Positions 1 to 15,392 of a DNA stretch of 64,000 nucleotides are shown here, piece by piece. The notes under the pieces are model-generated. The model saw only the letters and a program-made list of their open reading frames with translations. It did not search any database and had not been told where the DNA came from. Every line of letters begins with the position of its first letter. The first letter of the stretch is position 1. The translations under genes were made by a program, and so were the position numbers. The stretch lies in the NCBI RefSeq assembly GCF_046244365.1, contig NZ_CP176395.1, positions 2,108,001 to 2,172,000 of the forward strand, read 5' to 3'. The stretch is from Paenibacillus_V sp046244365 (lineage in GTDB: Bacteria; Bacillota; Bacilli; Paenibacillales; NBRC-103111).

Positions 1-1320
1 GATCGATTCGATGATGAGTTGGGTCAGATGATCCTGCTGCCACGGGGACTGCTCGGACTCTCGCAAGGACGTCCGGAAGCGGAGATTGAACAATACTAGC
101 ACGAAGTTGGTCGCGTCCTCCGCGCCGCGTTCCGTGGAACCGTTCAGTCCGTGGTTAATGCTTTTCAGTTGATCGATGTATCGGTAGCGGGCCAGCAACG
201 ATTCCTTGGTGGACAGCTTGCGTTCAACGTCGCCTTTTGCGCTAAGCAGATCGGCAATTTTGTTCTGAATAAAAGCGAATTCGGCAAACCGGCCGGCTTG
301 GCCGGTCAAGCGGTCCTCGGCGAGCGAATCCAGAAAATCCTGAACGGGGCGGCGTATCCGCCGCTGATAATACGCCAGTCCTGCCGCACAGACACCGAGT
401 GAGAGGGTGAACAGCATGCCGATGAAGACCGTTAGCCGCCGCGCCTGACCGTAGAGATGCCCTGCGGAGGCGACCGTCATGTAGATCATGCCCTTCTCGT
501 CGCGATGGCGGAAGTAGTAATAGTCGCCGGCGCGCATGTACGGTTCATCGCCTTCGAACTCGGGCAGTTCGCTGGGGGTGTCCATGACGAGATCAGGGCT
601 GCTTCGGTACAAAACCTCCCCGGAATCGTCCATCAGAATAAACGTCTGCTTCGTATTGCCGCCGAAGTAAGCATCGTGCATTTTCCCGATGTCAAGAAAA
701 GCCGCGATCATTTCGCTTCGTCCTGGCTTCTTGTACGTAATGGGGAGCAGCTCTTTCCCATAATCGGGATAAGGAGCGGAGCCGAAAGAAACGGCGGGCA
801 AAAACGTGAAATTGGCTGCACTCTCGGCGAATTTGTGCCAATAATCGTAGCCGTAACGTTCACCGACCGGATACACCTCGCTCCAGAACAACCGGACAGG
901 GCTTGTTCCGCCTTTGTCCAGCGCCATGTCGTCCCGGTTCAGATTTAACTGAACCACAAGGTTGTCCACATACATGCGCGGATCGGACGTTTCGTCACGA
1001 AGCGCCGATAGGAGATTTTTGGCGGCCGAGTAGTCGCGTTTCTCCGTCGCCGACTGGGCCATTTGAGCGCGGAATGACGAGAGATCGGGCCGCTCGTACG
1101 TCTTGAGAAGCAGCATTTTTACTTGTTGGAATAGCGCATGGTAGCGTTCAGCGGCGTTGCTCAGCATCTGTTGATTGCCCCGCACGAGCTCGTCCGTGTA
1201 AGCGGTCCGGAACAGAGAGAAAGCGAGCCAGGTTAATGACGAAAAAATTACGATAACGGCGGTGAAGCCGATGAGGAATAGCTTGAGCAGCGAAGGAAAG
1301 GTTTGGTTGTCTCGTTTCAT
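1..1320 (-). CDS. AraC-type membrane regulator with Cache sensor (N-terminal part, cut by window edge)
   Basis: The minus-strand frame stays open from an ATG at 1320 to the window edge, giving about 440 residues. An N-terminal membrane segment (about residues 11-35) precedes an extracellular Cache-like region; a second membrane segment lies near residue 300 and is followed by the hydrophilic stretch that normally leads to an AraC DNA-binding domain. The helix-turn-helix part would lie beyond position 1, so the AraC assignment rests on similarity in layout to the complete regulator at 37521-39788. An AGAGGA ribosome site sits 7 bases before the ATG. It diverges from a sugar-binding lipoprotein, the usual target of such regulators. 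A sensor kinase of the same topology cannot be excluded. Confidence 0.7.
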   Translation of the reverse strand, partial: MKRDNQTFPSLLKLFLIGFTAVIVIFSSLTWLAFSLFRTAYTDELVRGNQQMLSNAAERYHALFQQVKMLLLKTYERPDLSSFRAQMAQSATEKRDYSAAKNLLSALRDETSDPRMYVDNLVVQLNLNRDDMALDKGGTSPVRLFWSEVYPVGERYGYDYWHKFAESAANFTFLPAVSFGSAPYPDYGKELLPITYKKPGRSEMIAAFLDIGKMHDAYFGGNTKQTFILMDDSGEVLYRSSPDLVMDTPSELPEFEGDEPYMRAGDYYYFRHRDEKGMIYMTVASAGHLYGQARRLTVFIGMLFTLSLGVCAAGLAYYQRRIRRPVQDFLDSLAEDRLTGQAGRFAEFAFIQNKIADLLSAKGDVERKLSTKESLLARYRYIDQLKSINHGLNGSTERGAEDATNFVLVLFNLRFRTSLRESEQSPWQQDHLTQLIIESI

Positions 1321-1681
1321 GTCGGATCCTCTGTCGTTGGAATGTAGTCCCCTCTATTGTACATGAAGGAGCCGTCCCGCAGACAGTATACGGCTTTTTT
1401 GATTCTTGCCATTTTTTTTGATTCCGGGCCAAGGGCCAGAAACAAAACAAATGTCAATGGATGCGCGGAGGCTTGGCCGATATGATGGGGCGGAAAGGCT
1501 GGATTGACTTGGGAGCGAGGAAGGTGAGGGCTGAGGACCGATAAAAATGTTCCGAATTTCATCGGAGTCCCCCGCGTGCGATAATTCTCCGTTTACATTG
1601 CCGTGCTACGATCGTACAAGGCCCGTTCTGAGGATAGGCATTTTGCGTCGTCGGGCGAGGACCGGCAAGGGGGCTACCGGT
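1321..1681. other. intergenic region between divergent regulator and lipoprotein genes
   Basis: About 360 bases with no convincing gene. It holds A/T tracts around 1395-1420 and the ribosome sites of both flanking genes. I see no clear promoter pair or operator palindrome; control sites for the divergent genes are presumably here. Confidence 0.5.
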
Positions 1682-3313
1682 TTGCGAAAGAAACGGAATA
1701 CGCGAAAAAAACTTCTATATGGATGGATCGCGCTGACGGCCGTCATCCTGCTGCTTGCCGCATGCAGCGATAAGCATGAGGAAGCGGGGATGGCGATTGA
1801 AACGGAGACAAGCATGCCGATCGCCCGGGAGCCGCTCAAGCTGCGTTTTTTTACCGGGAAATCAGATTCCAACGGCGACCGTTTCGAGCAGACGATGGTT
1901 TGGCGCGAATATGCGCGGATGACGGGCATGGAGGTCGAGTTTGACCTTGTGCCTTTCGCTCTGCTCGCGGAACGCAAGAAGCTGATGCTCGCCGAGGGCG
2001 ATTATCCGGATGCCTTTTACTCTGCCCGGCTGTCCCGAGACGAGCTTGAGCAGTACGCGAAGGCGGGCATCCTGCTGCCGCTCGATCCGCTGCTAGACCG
2101 GTACGCGCCGAACTTCAAACGGCTTCTGGACGAACGGCCGGAGCTGCGCGGGGCTTTAACGATGCCGGACGGTCACATCTATTCGTTCCCGTCGTATTAC
2201 GACCCGGCGTTCGTGTCGATGCTCATCGGCACGCCGCTGTGGATTAACCGCGACTGGCTGGATCGGCTCGGACTCCCGGAGCCGCGCACGACCGAGGAGT
2301 TGCACCGTTACTTGCGCGAAGTGAAGGACGGGGATCCGAACGGCAACGGTTTGGCCGATGAGATTCCTTATTCAGGCGCGGGCTACGGCGTGCTGCTCGA
2401 CCAGCTCAAGGGCGCTTGGGGGCTCGGCAACCGGGGGCTGGGCCATAAATACGTGGATGCGGACCCCGATACGGGCGAACTGAGGTTCATCAAAACCGAC
2501 CCGAAATATAAGTCGTTGCTGGCTTACGTCCGTCGGCTGTACGCCGAGGAACTGATCGACAAGGAATCTCTTACGATAAACACGAAAGCTCTCTATGCCA
2601 AGGGAGAATCCGGCGTACTGGGAGCGACGATCGTACCGAATCCGGAGGCTCAGATGAACCGCCAGGAGTATGTCGGTCTCGGCGCGCTGGTCGGACCGGA
2701 CGGCGACCGGCTCTATTCGCACATCAAGGTGCCGATGGTGCATATCGGCGCTTTTGCGGTAACGCGGACGAACCCGGCTCCGGAAGCGACGGTGCGCTGG
2801 ATGGATTATTTTTTCGGCGAGGAAGGCGCAACATTCTTTTTCTTGGGACGCAAAGGCGAGACCTATATGGAGAACGAATCGAGTCAGTTCGAATACGTCA
2901 AGGAGCTGACCCGCCATCAGCACGGACTCAGCCTGGATCAGGCGCTTAGCCGGTATTTCACATGGCTCGGCGGGAGCTACCCCGGATACGTGCGCGAGCG
3001 CTACTTCCGGGGGTCGGAATCGCTGCCCGGCGCGCTCGCTGCAGCGGACAAGGCGAAGCCTTACGCGGTACCGGAGATCTGGTACCCGTTTCCGTTCTCC
3101 CCGGAGGAAGTACGGGTGATGGACGGTATCGGACGCGATATTCAGACTTATGTGAACGACATGGAAAACAAATTCATTACGGGAGCCGTCTCTCTCGACC
3201 GGTGGGATGAATATGTTGCCACGGTGCGCGGCAAAGGGCTGGATGCTTACATGAAGGCGTATGCGTCCGCATATGCTCGCTACAAAGCGGGAGGGGAAAC
3301 GGCGAGCCCGTAA
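1682..3313 (+). CDS. extracellular solute-binding lipoprotein (LplA/YtcQ type)
   Basis: Predicted substrate-capture lipoprotein of a carbohydrate ABC importer, 543 residues, anchored on the outer face of the membrane. The start is taken as TTG at 1682 because AAGGGGG lies 8 bases upstream and the product then begins with a basic stretch, a hydrophobic segment and a lipobox LLAAC with Cys28. Further upstream in-frame codons give no signal-like sequence. The body has the tryptophan/tyrosine-rich look of the large Paenibacillus family-1 binding proteins. No permease gene adjoins it, unlike the set at 40-43.7 kb, so it may work with permeases elsewhere or with the divergent regulator as a sensing partner. 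Confidence 0.85.
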   Translation: MRKKRNTRKKLLYGWIALTAVILLLAACSDKHEEAGMAIETETSMPIAREPLKLRFFTGKSDSNGDRFEQTMVWREYARMTGMEVEFDLVPFALLAERKKLMLAEGDYPDAFYSARLSRDELEQYAKAGILLPLDPLLDRYAPNFKRLLDERPELRGALTMPDGHIYSFPSYYDPAFVSMLIGTPLWINRDWLDRLGLPEPRTTEELHRYLREVKDGDPNGNGLADEIPYSGAGYGVLLDQLKGAWGLGNRGLGHKYVDADPDTGELRFIKTDPKYKSLLAYVRRLYAEELIDKESLTINTKALYAKGESGVLGATIVPNPEAQMNRQEYVGLGALVGPDGDRLYSHIKVPMVHIGAFAVTRTNPAPEATVRWMDYFFGEEGATFFFLGRKGETYMENESSQFEYVKELTRHQHGLSLDQALSRYFTWLGGSYPGYVRERYFRGSESLPGALAAADKAKPYAVPEIWYPFPFSPEEVRVMDGIGRDIQTYVNDMENKFITGAVSLDRWDEYVATVRGKGLDAYMKAYASAYARYKAGGETASP

Positions 3314-3333
3314 TCGCAAAGGATGGAGAAAGA

Positions 3334-9966
<6,633 letters not shown>

Positions 9967-9995
9967 AACCGTTAGGCGACGATTTGCAGATCTGC

Positions 9996-10026
9996 GGGAG
10001 GGCCGGAGACGGCTCTCCCATTTTTG
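9996..10026 (+). terminator. rho-independent terminator after the surface-protein gene
   Basis: A 10-bp stem beginning GGGAG and closing CTCCC around a GAGA tetraloop (one G-U pair), followed by ATTTTTG. It lies 30 bases after the stop codon. Confidence 0.9.
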
Positions 10027-10080
10027 TGAAAGCGGCTGGCTTTCATTCATTTCTTTACGGATAGGGGCAGGAGCAAGAAC

Positions 10081-11217
10081 ATGATTACTACCATATGGCG
10101 CCACGGTTTTGCAGTTCTGTTGGCCTTCCTCCTCCTTTGGCCGTTCGGAGCAGATAAGGCCGAAGCCCATCTGTCGACAATCGGTTACTCCGACATCACG
10201 ATCCGCGACCGCGATATCCGGTATGAGCTTTTTCTGGATCCGCAGGAGGTCGGTCAGTGGATCGACAGCCGATCCGGGCAAAGGGTGTTCGTCATCGATC
10301 CGAAGGCATCGCAGCGGAAAGAGGGCGAGACCGGCTGGAAGAAGGAAGAGATCGAGCGTCTGGTTGGCGAGGGTCTGACGGTCAAGAACGGCGATTTCGC
10401 AGCAAAGCCCGATGTTAGTGACGTTTCGGTCCGGCAGCGGGGAGACCGACAATTCGTGCGAATGGAGCTCAGCTACAAGTTCCCTGCCGAAGTGGATGCC
10501 TACTCGATCAGCTATGACCTTTTTTTCGACGGGCTTGATCCGCAGCATCAGAATTTCGCCAAAATTCGAACGGAAGCAGGGACGATCGACACGGTATTCC
10601 ATAAAAATAACCGGCTGGCTGCGGACAAGGTGGAAGGGACGGCGCCAAATATGACAAACGTAGAGGTACCGAGCTGGCTCGCCACGCTACTTGAATATCT
10701 ATGGGTGGGCATGCAGCACATTTGGACGGGCTACGATCATTTGCTGTTTCTATGCGCACTGATCATACTGCCTCAACGCAAGAGAGAATACCTAGCTACG
10801 CTGACCGCATTCACCGTCGGCCACAGCGTTACGATCATACTGTCGGCGCTTCGAATCGTCGTCGTGCCGGCAGCCGTCGTGGAACCGCTGATTGCACTGT
10901 CGATCGTTTACGTGGCTGTGGAAAATATTTGGATGAAGCAACTGAGATGGAGATGGACGCTTGCGCTCGGTTTTGGTCTTATACACGGGCTGGGCTTCGC
11001 CCAAATATTGCGCGACGCTACGGTCGAGCGGTTCGTACTTGCACTATTCTCGTTCAATGTGGGCGTCGAGATCGGACAGATCGCCGTTCTGGCCGTGCTG
11101 CTGCCGGTGTTGCTGCTAGCCGCGCGGTGGAAGCAATACCGCATGATGGCTTATGCCATCTCTGGTCTGATCGTAATGATAGGAGGGATATGGTTTGTAC
11201 AACGGGTTTTCTTATGA
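10081..11217 (+). CDS. HupE/UreJ family membrane protein
   Basis: 378 residues starting at ATG 10081 behind GGGGCAGGAG. A signal-like segment (about 8-29) precedes an extracytoplasmic domain of about 180 residues, then a C-terminal block of six or so membrane helices. That block carries the histidine motifs of the HupE/UreJ family: GYDHLLF near residue 218, VGHS, and HGLGFAQ near 302. Members are thought to move nickel or cobalt, but this two-part Gram-positive type is not well characterised, so metal transport is an inference. The preceding terminator suggests transcription separate from the phosphoesterase gene. Confidence 0.8.
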   Translation: MITTIWRHGFAVLLAFLLLWPFGADKAEAHLSTIGYSDITIRDRDIRYELFLDPQEVGQWIDSRSGQRVFVIDPKASQRKEGETGWKKEEIERLVGEGLTVKNGDFAAKPDVSDVSVRQRGDRQFVRMELSYKFPAEVDAYSISYDLFFDGLDPQHQNFAKIRTEAGTIDTVFHKNNRLAADKVEGTAPNMTNVEVPSWLATLLEYLWVGMQHIWTGYDHLLFLCALIILPQRKREYLATLTAFTVGHSVTIILSALRIVVVPAAVVEPLIALSIVYVAVENIWMKQLRWRWTLALGFGLIHGLGFAQILRDATVERFVLALFSFNVGVEIGQIAVLAVLLPVLLLAARWKQYRMMAYAISGLIVMIGGIWFVQRVFL

Positions 11218-11240
11218 CCCGGAACGGAATTAAAATGGAA

Positions 11241-11277
11241 CAGGGAGAATGCTGGCAAATTTCCGGCATGCTCCCTG
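11241..11277 (+). terminator. hairpin downstream of HupE-like gene
   Basis: CAGGGAG and CTCCCTG pair over 7 bp, and after one mismatch ATGCTGG pairs with CCGGCAT around a CAAATTT loop. No T-run follows, so it may act as an mRNA 3'-end structure instead of a classical terminator. Confidence 0.45.
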
Positions 11278-11407
11278 ATGAAGAAAAGGTTGGGAAACAT
11301 TATGAAAAGTGACTTGCTTAAAATCCGTCTATATAATGAAGAAACAAATAAAATGATGCAGTGTGAAAGCTGAAAATGATCAAGTTCGAAATGGAAGGCT
11401 CTATCGG

Positions 11408-11537
11408 CTAACTCTTGCGCCACAAGGGTTTCCGGCTTCGAAAAATAGATTGCTTCAAATCGTCATCTTCGATTTTCTTGGTGACGTACCAATACGTGTC
11501 CGTTGTGACTTTCACGCTTGCGTGTTCAGTCTCTCGG
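11408..11537 (-). pseudogene. remnant of a tyrosine recombinase/phage integrase C-terminus
   Basis: Read on the minus strand, this stretch gives EHASVKVTTDTYWYVTKK followed by IEDDDL and a TAG at 11408-11410. This resembles the end of tyrosine integrases (LGHxSxxxTxDTYxHV), including the tyrosine nucleophile. The usual LG before H is replaced, upstream sequence on this strand soon loses coding sense, and no start or SD is visible. The call rests on one motif. Confidence 0.45.
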
Positions 11538-11602
11538 GCACGTATTTTTTTGTGCCGGTTTCGAGGCATGATTGCAAATCGGCTCCGAGTTCGTGACTAC
11601 GG

Positions 11603-11794
11603 GAGAACGGGTACTCGGCGGCCGTGCAGCCGGACTTGCTGACGGAGTCTCTGCTAATGGGGAAGGCATACAATGCAGACCAACTCGACTGGAATTGGAT
11701 GCAGAAGATCGTCGACCAAGACGATGACCGCTGCGGAACACGCCTCCTGAATACGGTGTTAGACGGTCGGATCGATCGGAAACTAGACGTATAA
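11603..11794 (+). pseudogene. possible 3' remnant of an unrecognised gene
   Basis: Open from 11597 to a TAA at 11792-11794 with protein-like composition (SLLMGKAYNADQLDWNW and then an acidic stretch). It ends 10 bases before a good terminator. There is no SD near its only ATG (11658) and I do not recognise a family. It may be the tail of a gene destroyed together with the nearby integrase remnant. Confidence 0.3.
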
Positions 11795-11804
11795 TGAAAT
11801 CCCC

Positions 11805-11835
11805 CCCCCATCAAAGGCTAGTGGGGGTTTTGTTT
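11805..11835 (+). terminator. rho-independent terminator
   Basis: CCCCCAT pairs with GTGGGGG (one U-G) around a 9-base loop, followed by TTTTGTTTT. It closes the remnant upstream. Confidence 0.8.
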
Positions 11836-11851
11836 TCACTTTCCTTCAGGA

Positions 11852-11965
11852 TTATTTTTTAGACCAATATTTTCTGACTATGTAAAATAGAAAAACAATA
11901 ATCAAAATTAGTATTCCTAAGTTTATAAAGGGCCATAGCATCAAGAGCAGTTTTATTGTTTTCAT
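11852..11965 (-). CDS. 37-residue hypothetical membrane peptide
   Basis: A short minus-strand frame, ATG at 11965 to TAA at 11852. It codes a basic start, about 22 hydrophobic residues (roughly 6-29) and a basic tail RKYWSKK, the plan of a single-pass small membrane protein. AAGGAG directly abuts the ATG, which is closer than ideal, so initiation is uncertain. The AT-rich composition differs from neighbouring genes. Confidence 0.4.
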   Translation of the reverse strand: MKTIKLLLMLWPFINLGILILIIVFLFYIVRKYWSKK

Positions 11966-12129
11966 CTCCTTATCATAAATAACAGTTTATAAAAAAAGGA
12001 TATTTCATACAATTTTAACTTATCGAGGATTCTGCGGCAAACCTGCTACTCTTACCCGGAATCCGCCGGGAATTTATGGTATTCATGTCAAGCGCGATTT
12101 GGTAGAATGGTGCCATAGCTACTGCTAAA

Positions 12130-12158
12130 TTGACAGCGTGAGGATGGAGAGCTAAGTT
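12130..12158 (+). promoter_or_regulatory. sigma-A-like promoter of the hydrolase gene
   Basis: TTGACA at 12130-12135 and TAAGTT at 12153-12158 with a 17-bp spacer, about 40 bases before the hydrolase start. Confidence 0.5.
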
Positions 12159-12197
12159 GGGTCAGATCTCTAGCTTCAAAAGGAAGGGATGGCAATC

Positions 12198-12986
12198 ATG
12201 AAAAGCTTGCTTTGGCCGGAAGGGGCGCCTTTCGCACAGGGGAACGGAACGGAAGATTGCCCCGCCATAACGCCATACTTAATTGACTCGAAGGAGCCTG
12301 CTCCGGCTATTGCCGTGTTTCCGGGTGGCGGATACGGCGGCAGGGCACATGGAGAAGGAGAGCCGATCGCCCAATGGCTGAATACGATCGGAATTTCGGC
12401 GTTTGTCATCGATTATCGGGTGGCTCCGTACAGGCATCCGTGTCCGCTGCTCGATGCTCAGCGAGCGATTCGTACGATACGCAGCAAAGCGAAGGAATGG
12501 AATGTTGACACGAACCGTGTCGGGGCGCTGGGCTTCTCCGCCGGCGGCCACCTTGTCTCTACGCTCGGGACGCAATACGACGCTGGAGATGCCGATGCAG
12601 CCGATCCGATCGAGCGCGAGAGCTGCAAACCGGATGTGCTGGTGCTCTGCTATCCGGTCATTACTTTCGGCGAGAAAGGTCACAGCGGCTCAAAGCGCAA
12701 TTTGCTCGGCGAGCAGCCGGACGAGCAGCTGGTGAAGGCGCTGTCCAACGAAAACAACGTCACCGGCCAAACGCCGAAAACGTTTCTATGGCACACGGCC
12801 AATGACGAAGCCGTTCCCGTTGAAAACAGCTTGCTATTCGCGCAGGCGCTGTCGGCGAACAATGTGCCGTTTGCTCTCCACGTTTACCCATACGGGCGCC
12901 ATGGCATGAGGCTGGCTGAGGATGACGAGCAAGTTCGGCTGTGGCTTAAATCTTGCGAGCTGTGGCTGCGCGACGAAGGCTTCTAG
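12198..12986 (+). CDS. alpha/beta hydrolase (BD-FAE/acetylesterase type)
   Basis: A cytoplasmic serine esterase of 262 residues. The oxyanion motif FPGGGY, the nucleophile elbow GFSAGGH, the acidic residue in HTANDEAVP and the catalytic His in GRHGM occur in the order expected for the acetyl-xylan-esterase-like/BD-FAE family. ATG 12198 is preferred because AGGAAGG lies about 10 bases upstream; the ATG at 12189 almost touches the SD. These enzymes often deacetylate plant sugars, which fits a polysaccharide-degrading lifestyle, but the substrate is unknown. Transcribed alone, ending at a shared terminator. Confidence 0.85.
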   Translation: MKSLLWPEGAPFAQGNGTEDCPAITPYLIDSKEPAPAIAVFPGGGYGGRAHGEGEPIAQWLNTIGISAFVIDYRVAPYRHPCPLLDAQRAIRTIRSKAKEWNVDTNRVGALGFSAGGHLVSTLGTQYDAGDADAADPIERESCKPDVLVLCYPVITFGEKGHSGSKRNLLGEQPDEQLVKALSNENNVTGQTPKTFLWHTANDEAVPVENSLLFAQALSANNVPFALHVYPYGRHGMRLAEDDEQVRLWLKSCELWLRDEGF

Positions 12987-13050
12987 GCTGTAACGCGAAA
13001 GCACGAAAAGCACTAAATCACTGAAAGCCGCTCTATGCAGCGGAAACGCC

Positions 13051-13094
13051 AAAACACGAAAGGGGATCCCCGTGAGGATCCCCTTCGTGTTTTA
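13051..13094. terminator. bidirectional terminator between convergent genes
   Basis: A near-perfect palindrome: A-run, ACACGAA, then GGGGATCC/GGATCCCC around CCGTGA, TTCGTGT and T-run. It serves both the esterase gene (plus) and the molybdenum-cofactor operon (minus). Confidence 0.9.
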
Positions 13095-13106
13095 ATCCGC
13101 AGAGTC

Positions 13107-14210
13107 TTACATGCCGATATAGCGGCTGTAGAGGCTCTTGGCGGCGGTAGCATCGTCCGTTCCCTGTATGATTACGCGTCCGTCCGGAAAGAGGACCAGC
13201 GTATGCTCCGCGTCCGGACGAAATTTGAGCAAAAAAGGATTATGCTCGGTTTCCCCAAGCGCTCTGAATTTATCCGCCCAGTCGGTCAGCACGAGTTTGC
13301 GCGGGACAATGGGATGGATTTGTACGGAATTTCGGCCGCATAAGGATTGGATCGTTTCCCCTTCGTACTCGGCATCCAAGTATTCGTACCGGTGGTGTCC
13401 GCAGGCCGGACAATCCGCTTTGCGTCCTTTGGAGACGTCGACCGCCGCATGCTGATTATGCCAGAGGTCAAAGTGCACCATACGTTTGTTCAAACTGTCG
13501 CGATCGCCGACGAGCAGCTTAAGCGCCTCGGTCGCTTGATAAGACGCTACCACGTGAATAATGGGTCCGATGACCCCTGAGGTGTCGCAGGTTTCCGTGG
13601 TACCCTGGGCCGGCGCTTCACCGAACATGCAGCGCAGGCACGGCGTTTCGCCCGGAAGGACCGTCATGCTGACGCCGCGAGAGCTGACGGCTCCGCCGTA
13701 TATCCAGGGAATGCCCTTCTTGATGCTTACGTCGTTCACGAGAAAACGCACGGCGAAATTGTCCGAGCCGTCCAGAATGAGATCGACGTCCGCCAGCAGC
13801 GTCTCCGCGTTCGTCGGATTCAAATCGACGACATGCGGCTCGATCTCGACGAGTCCGTTGGTCTGGCGCAGACGTTTGGCGGCTGCCGCCGCTTTAGGGG
13901 CGGACGTACGGGCGTCTTCTTCATCGTAGAGCATTTGCCGCTGCAGATTGCTCATTTCGACGAAATCGCGGTCGATCAACCGGACATAGCCGACGCCGGC
14001 GCGCACCATATGATTGGCCAGCACGGTTCCCAGCGCCCCCATGCCGACGATAGCGACGCGGGACTGCATGAGCTTTTGTTGTCCACGGGTTCCGATAGGC
14101 GAAAATAAGGTTTGTCTGGAGTAGCGGGAATCGACGGTACGCCCGTCCGCGGCCGTCTTTTCTTGCAGACTCCCGTCAGGCGTGCGATCAGTGGGTTCAA
14201 GAGTTGTCAT
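13107..14210 (-). CDS. moeB: ThiF/MoeB-type adenylyltransferase for the MoaD domain
   Basis: 367 residues. It has the E1-like fold: SRYSRQ at the start of the domain, the nucleotide loop VGMGALG, D-R-D for ATP/Mg, R of NLQRQ, and two CxxC zinc pairs (CLRC, CPAC). It should adenylate the C-terminal Gly-Gly of a sulfur carrier such as MoaD. A C-terminal extension of about 90 residues follows the zinc site and is not a rhodanese by inspection. Its ATG overlaps the stop of the MoaD-MoaE fusion gene by 4 bases, so translation is coupled and MoaD is the likely partner; a thiamine (ThiS) role is less likely here. Confidence 0.85.
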   Translation of the reverse strand: MTTLEPTDRTPDGSLQEKTAADGRTVDSRYSRQTLFSPIGTRGQQKLMQSRVAIVGMGALGTVLANHMVRAGVGYVRLIDRDFVEMSNLQRQMLYDEEDARTSAPKAAAAAKRLRQTNGLVEIEPHVVDLNPTNAETLLADVDLILDGSDNFAVRFLVNDVSIKKGIPWIYGGAVSSRGVSMTVLPGETPCLRCMFGEAPAQGTTETCDTSGVIGPIIHVVASYQATEALKLLVGDRDSLNKRMVHFDLWHNQHAAVDVSKGRKADCPACGHHRYEYLDAEYEGETIQSLCGRNSVQIHPIVPRKLVLTDWADKFRALGETEHNPFLLKFRPDAEHTLVLFPDGRVIIQGTDDATAAKSLYSRYIGM

Positions 14211-15040
14211 GATGCGGAGTTCGCCTTCCTTTCGTCATTCTCGCTTGTCCGATCGTCCGGTTGCGGCGATTCCTGCGCGGAATTCGCCGTCCCTTTGTTT
14301 GCGGCTAAAGGATTCCACGGTCCTAATTGATGGCCCTTCCATTCGGAGCCGTCCTCCCATACTTCTTTCTTCCAAATAGGGACGATCTGCTTCAGTCTCT
14401 CGATCGCGTAACGGCTCGCTTCATAGCAAGTCGCCCTGTGGGGAGCGGAGACGGCGATCACGACGCTGATTTCCTTGATCTCGACAAGGCCGAGGCGATG
14501 CGTTATCGCGCACCGGGTGCCAGGCCAACGTGAGGCAATTTCTTCGCCGATTTGCTTCATGGTCGCCAGAGCCATCGGGGCATACGCTTCATATTCCAAA
14601 CGGACGGTACGAAGCCCTTCCGTAAATTCCCGCGTCGTTCCCGTGAAGGTGATAGCAGCACCGTGATGGGGATGCAGCACTTTGGCGGTTACGTCTTCAA
14701 CGGAAATCGCGTCGTTCGTTAAGAGGTAGAGCTCCTCGGCTTGAGGAAGCTCGGGGGAGGCATTCGGCTGCGCCAAGTCCTGTCCTCCGGATACCGGCGG
14801 GATGAGTGCAATTTCGTCCGTTTCGGCAACAATGACATCTTCAGCCGCATACGCTTGATTAACCGCAACGAAGCTGACCGCTAACAAATCGGCTGCTTGA
14901 GGGTATAGACGGGCAATCGTTTCTTTAACCGTGCTGGTCCGAAACGGCTCTCCGTCCGCCTTAGGCTCAAGGTTAAGCACAATGCGCGAGGCGCCGATCG
15001 CGTCTGCGAGGCCGGCAAACAAATGTATGGTAATCGCCAA
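14207..15040 (-). CDS. MoaD-MoaE fusion, molybdopterin synthase
   Basis: 277 residues joining both molybdopterin synthase subunits. Residues 1-86 are MoaD-like and end in PPVSGG (Gly85-Gly86); about 100-245 are MoaE-like, with GTTRE, the HRLG region and the catalytic Lys motif VPIWKKE (about 221-227). The tail (250-277) is hydrophilic. The start is TTG 15040 with AAGGAG 11 bases upstream. The reaction converts cyclic pyranopterin monophosphate to molybdopterin using a thiocarboxylated MoaD tail. Because that Gly-Gly is internal here, cleavage after residue 86 would be needed, as known for mycobacterial MoaX. It is the first gene of a two-gene operon. Confidence 0.88.
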   Translation of the reverse strand: MAITIHLFAGLADAIGASRIVLNLEPKADGEPFRTSTVKETIARLYPQAADLLAVSFVAVNQAYAAEDVIVAETDEIALIPPVSGGQDLAQPNASPELPQAEELYLLTNDAISVEDVTAKVLHPHHGAAITFTGTTREFTEGLRTVRLEYEAYAPMALATMKQIGEEIASRWPGTRCAITHRLGLVEIKEISVVIAVSAPHRATCYEASRYAIERLKQIVPIWKKEVWEDGSEWKGHQLGPWNPLAANKGTANSAQESPQPDDRTSENDERKANSAS

Positions 15041-15079
15041 AGTTGATCAGGCTCCTTTTCTATTAAGCTTTCTTCATTC

Positions 15080-15108
15080 ATGATAGTGAAACCGCGCGAG
15101 AAATACAA
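15080..15108 (-). promoter_or_regulatory. promoter of the moaDE-moeB operon
   Basis: On the minus strand TTGTAT (15108-15103) and TATCAT (15085-15080) are separated by 17 bp, about 40 bases upstream of the TTG start. Confidence 0.5.
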
Positions 15109-15295
15109 TAAGCGGACCCCGCATGCGGTCTGTCTATCCGTACGCCGATTCGGTCTGCTTTGTTCATCTTAGCATTCCTTTTTGGACGTTGAACAGCATA
15201 AATTGAAGAACCGGGGAGTTTGGGAGGGAACGGCCTCTATAATGAGAAGGCGTCTTCTGGAATTGGAAATATATCCTAACGGTCGGCGTGTTTTT

Positions 15296-15325
15296 TTGCG
15301 AGAAAAGGCCCCGCCATTATATAAT
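15296..15325 (+). promoter_or_regulatory. promoter of the molybdopterin-domain gene and yunD
   Basis: TTGCGA (15296-15301), an 18-bp spacer and a perfect TATAAT (15320-15325) on the plus strand, divergent from the molybdenum-cofactor operon promoter. The roughly 350-base gap (15041-15392) holds these two promoters and nothing else I recognise. Confidence 0.6.
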
Positions 15326-15392
15326 GGATAAATGAGTCGGCACAAAGACCGGACCAAAAGGCAGAAGCCGAAAGCAAGGAGGAGGGCTAATT

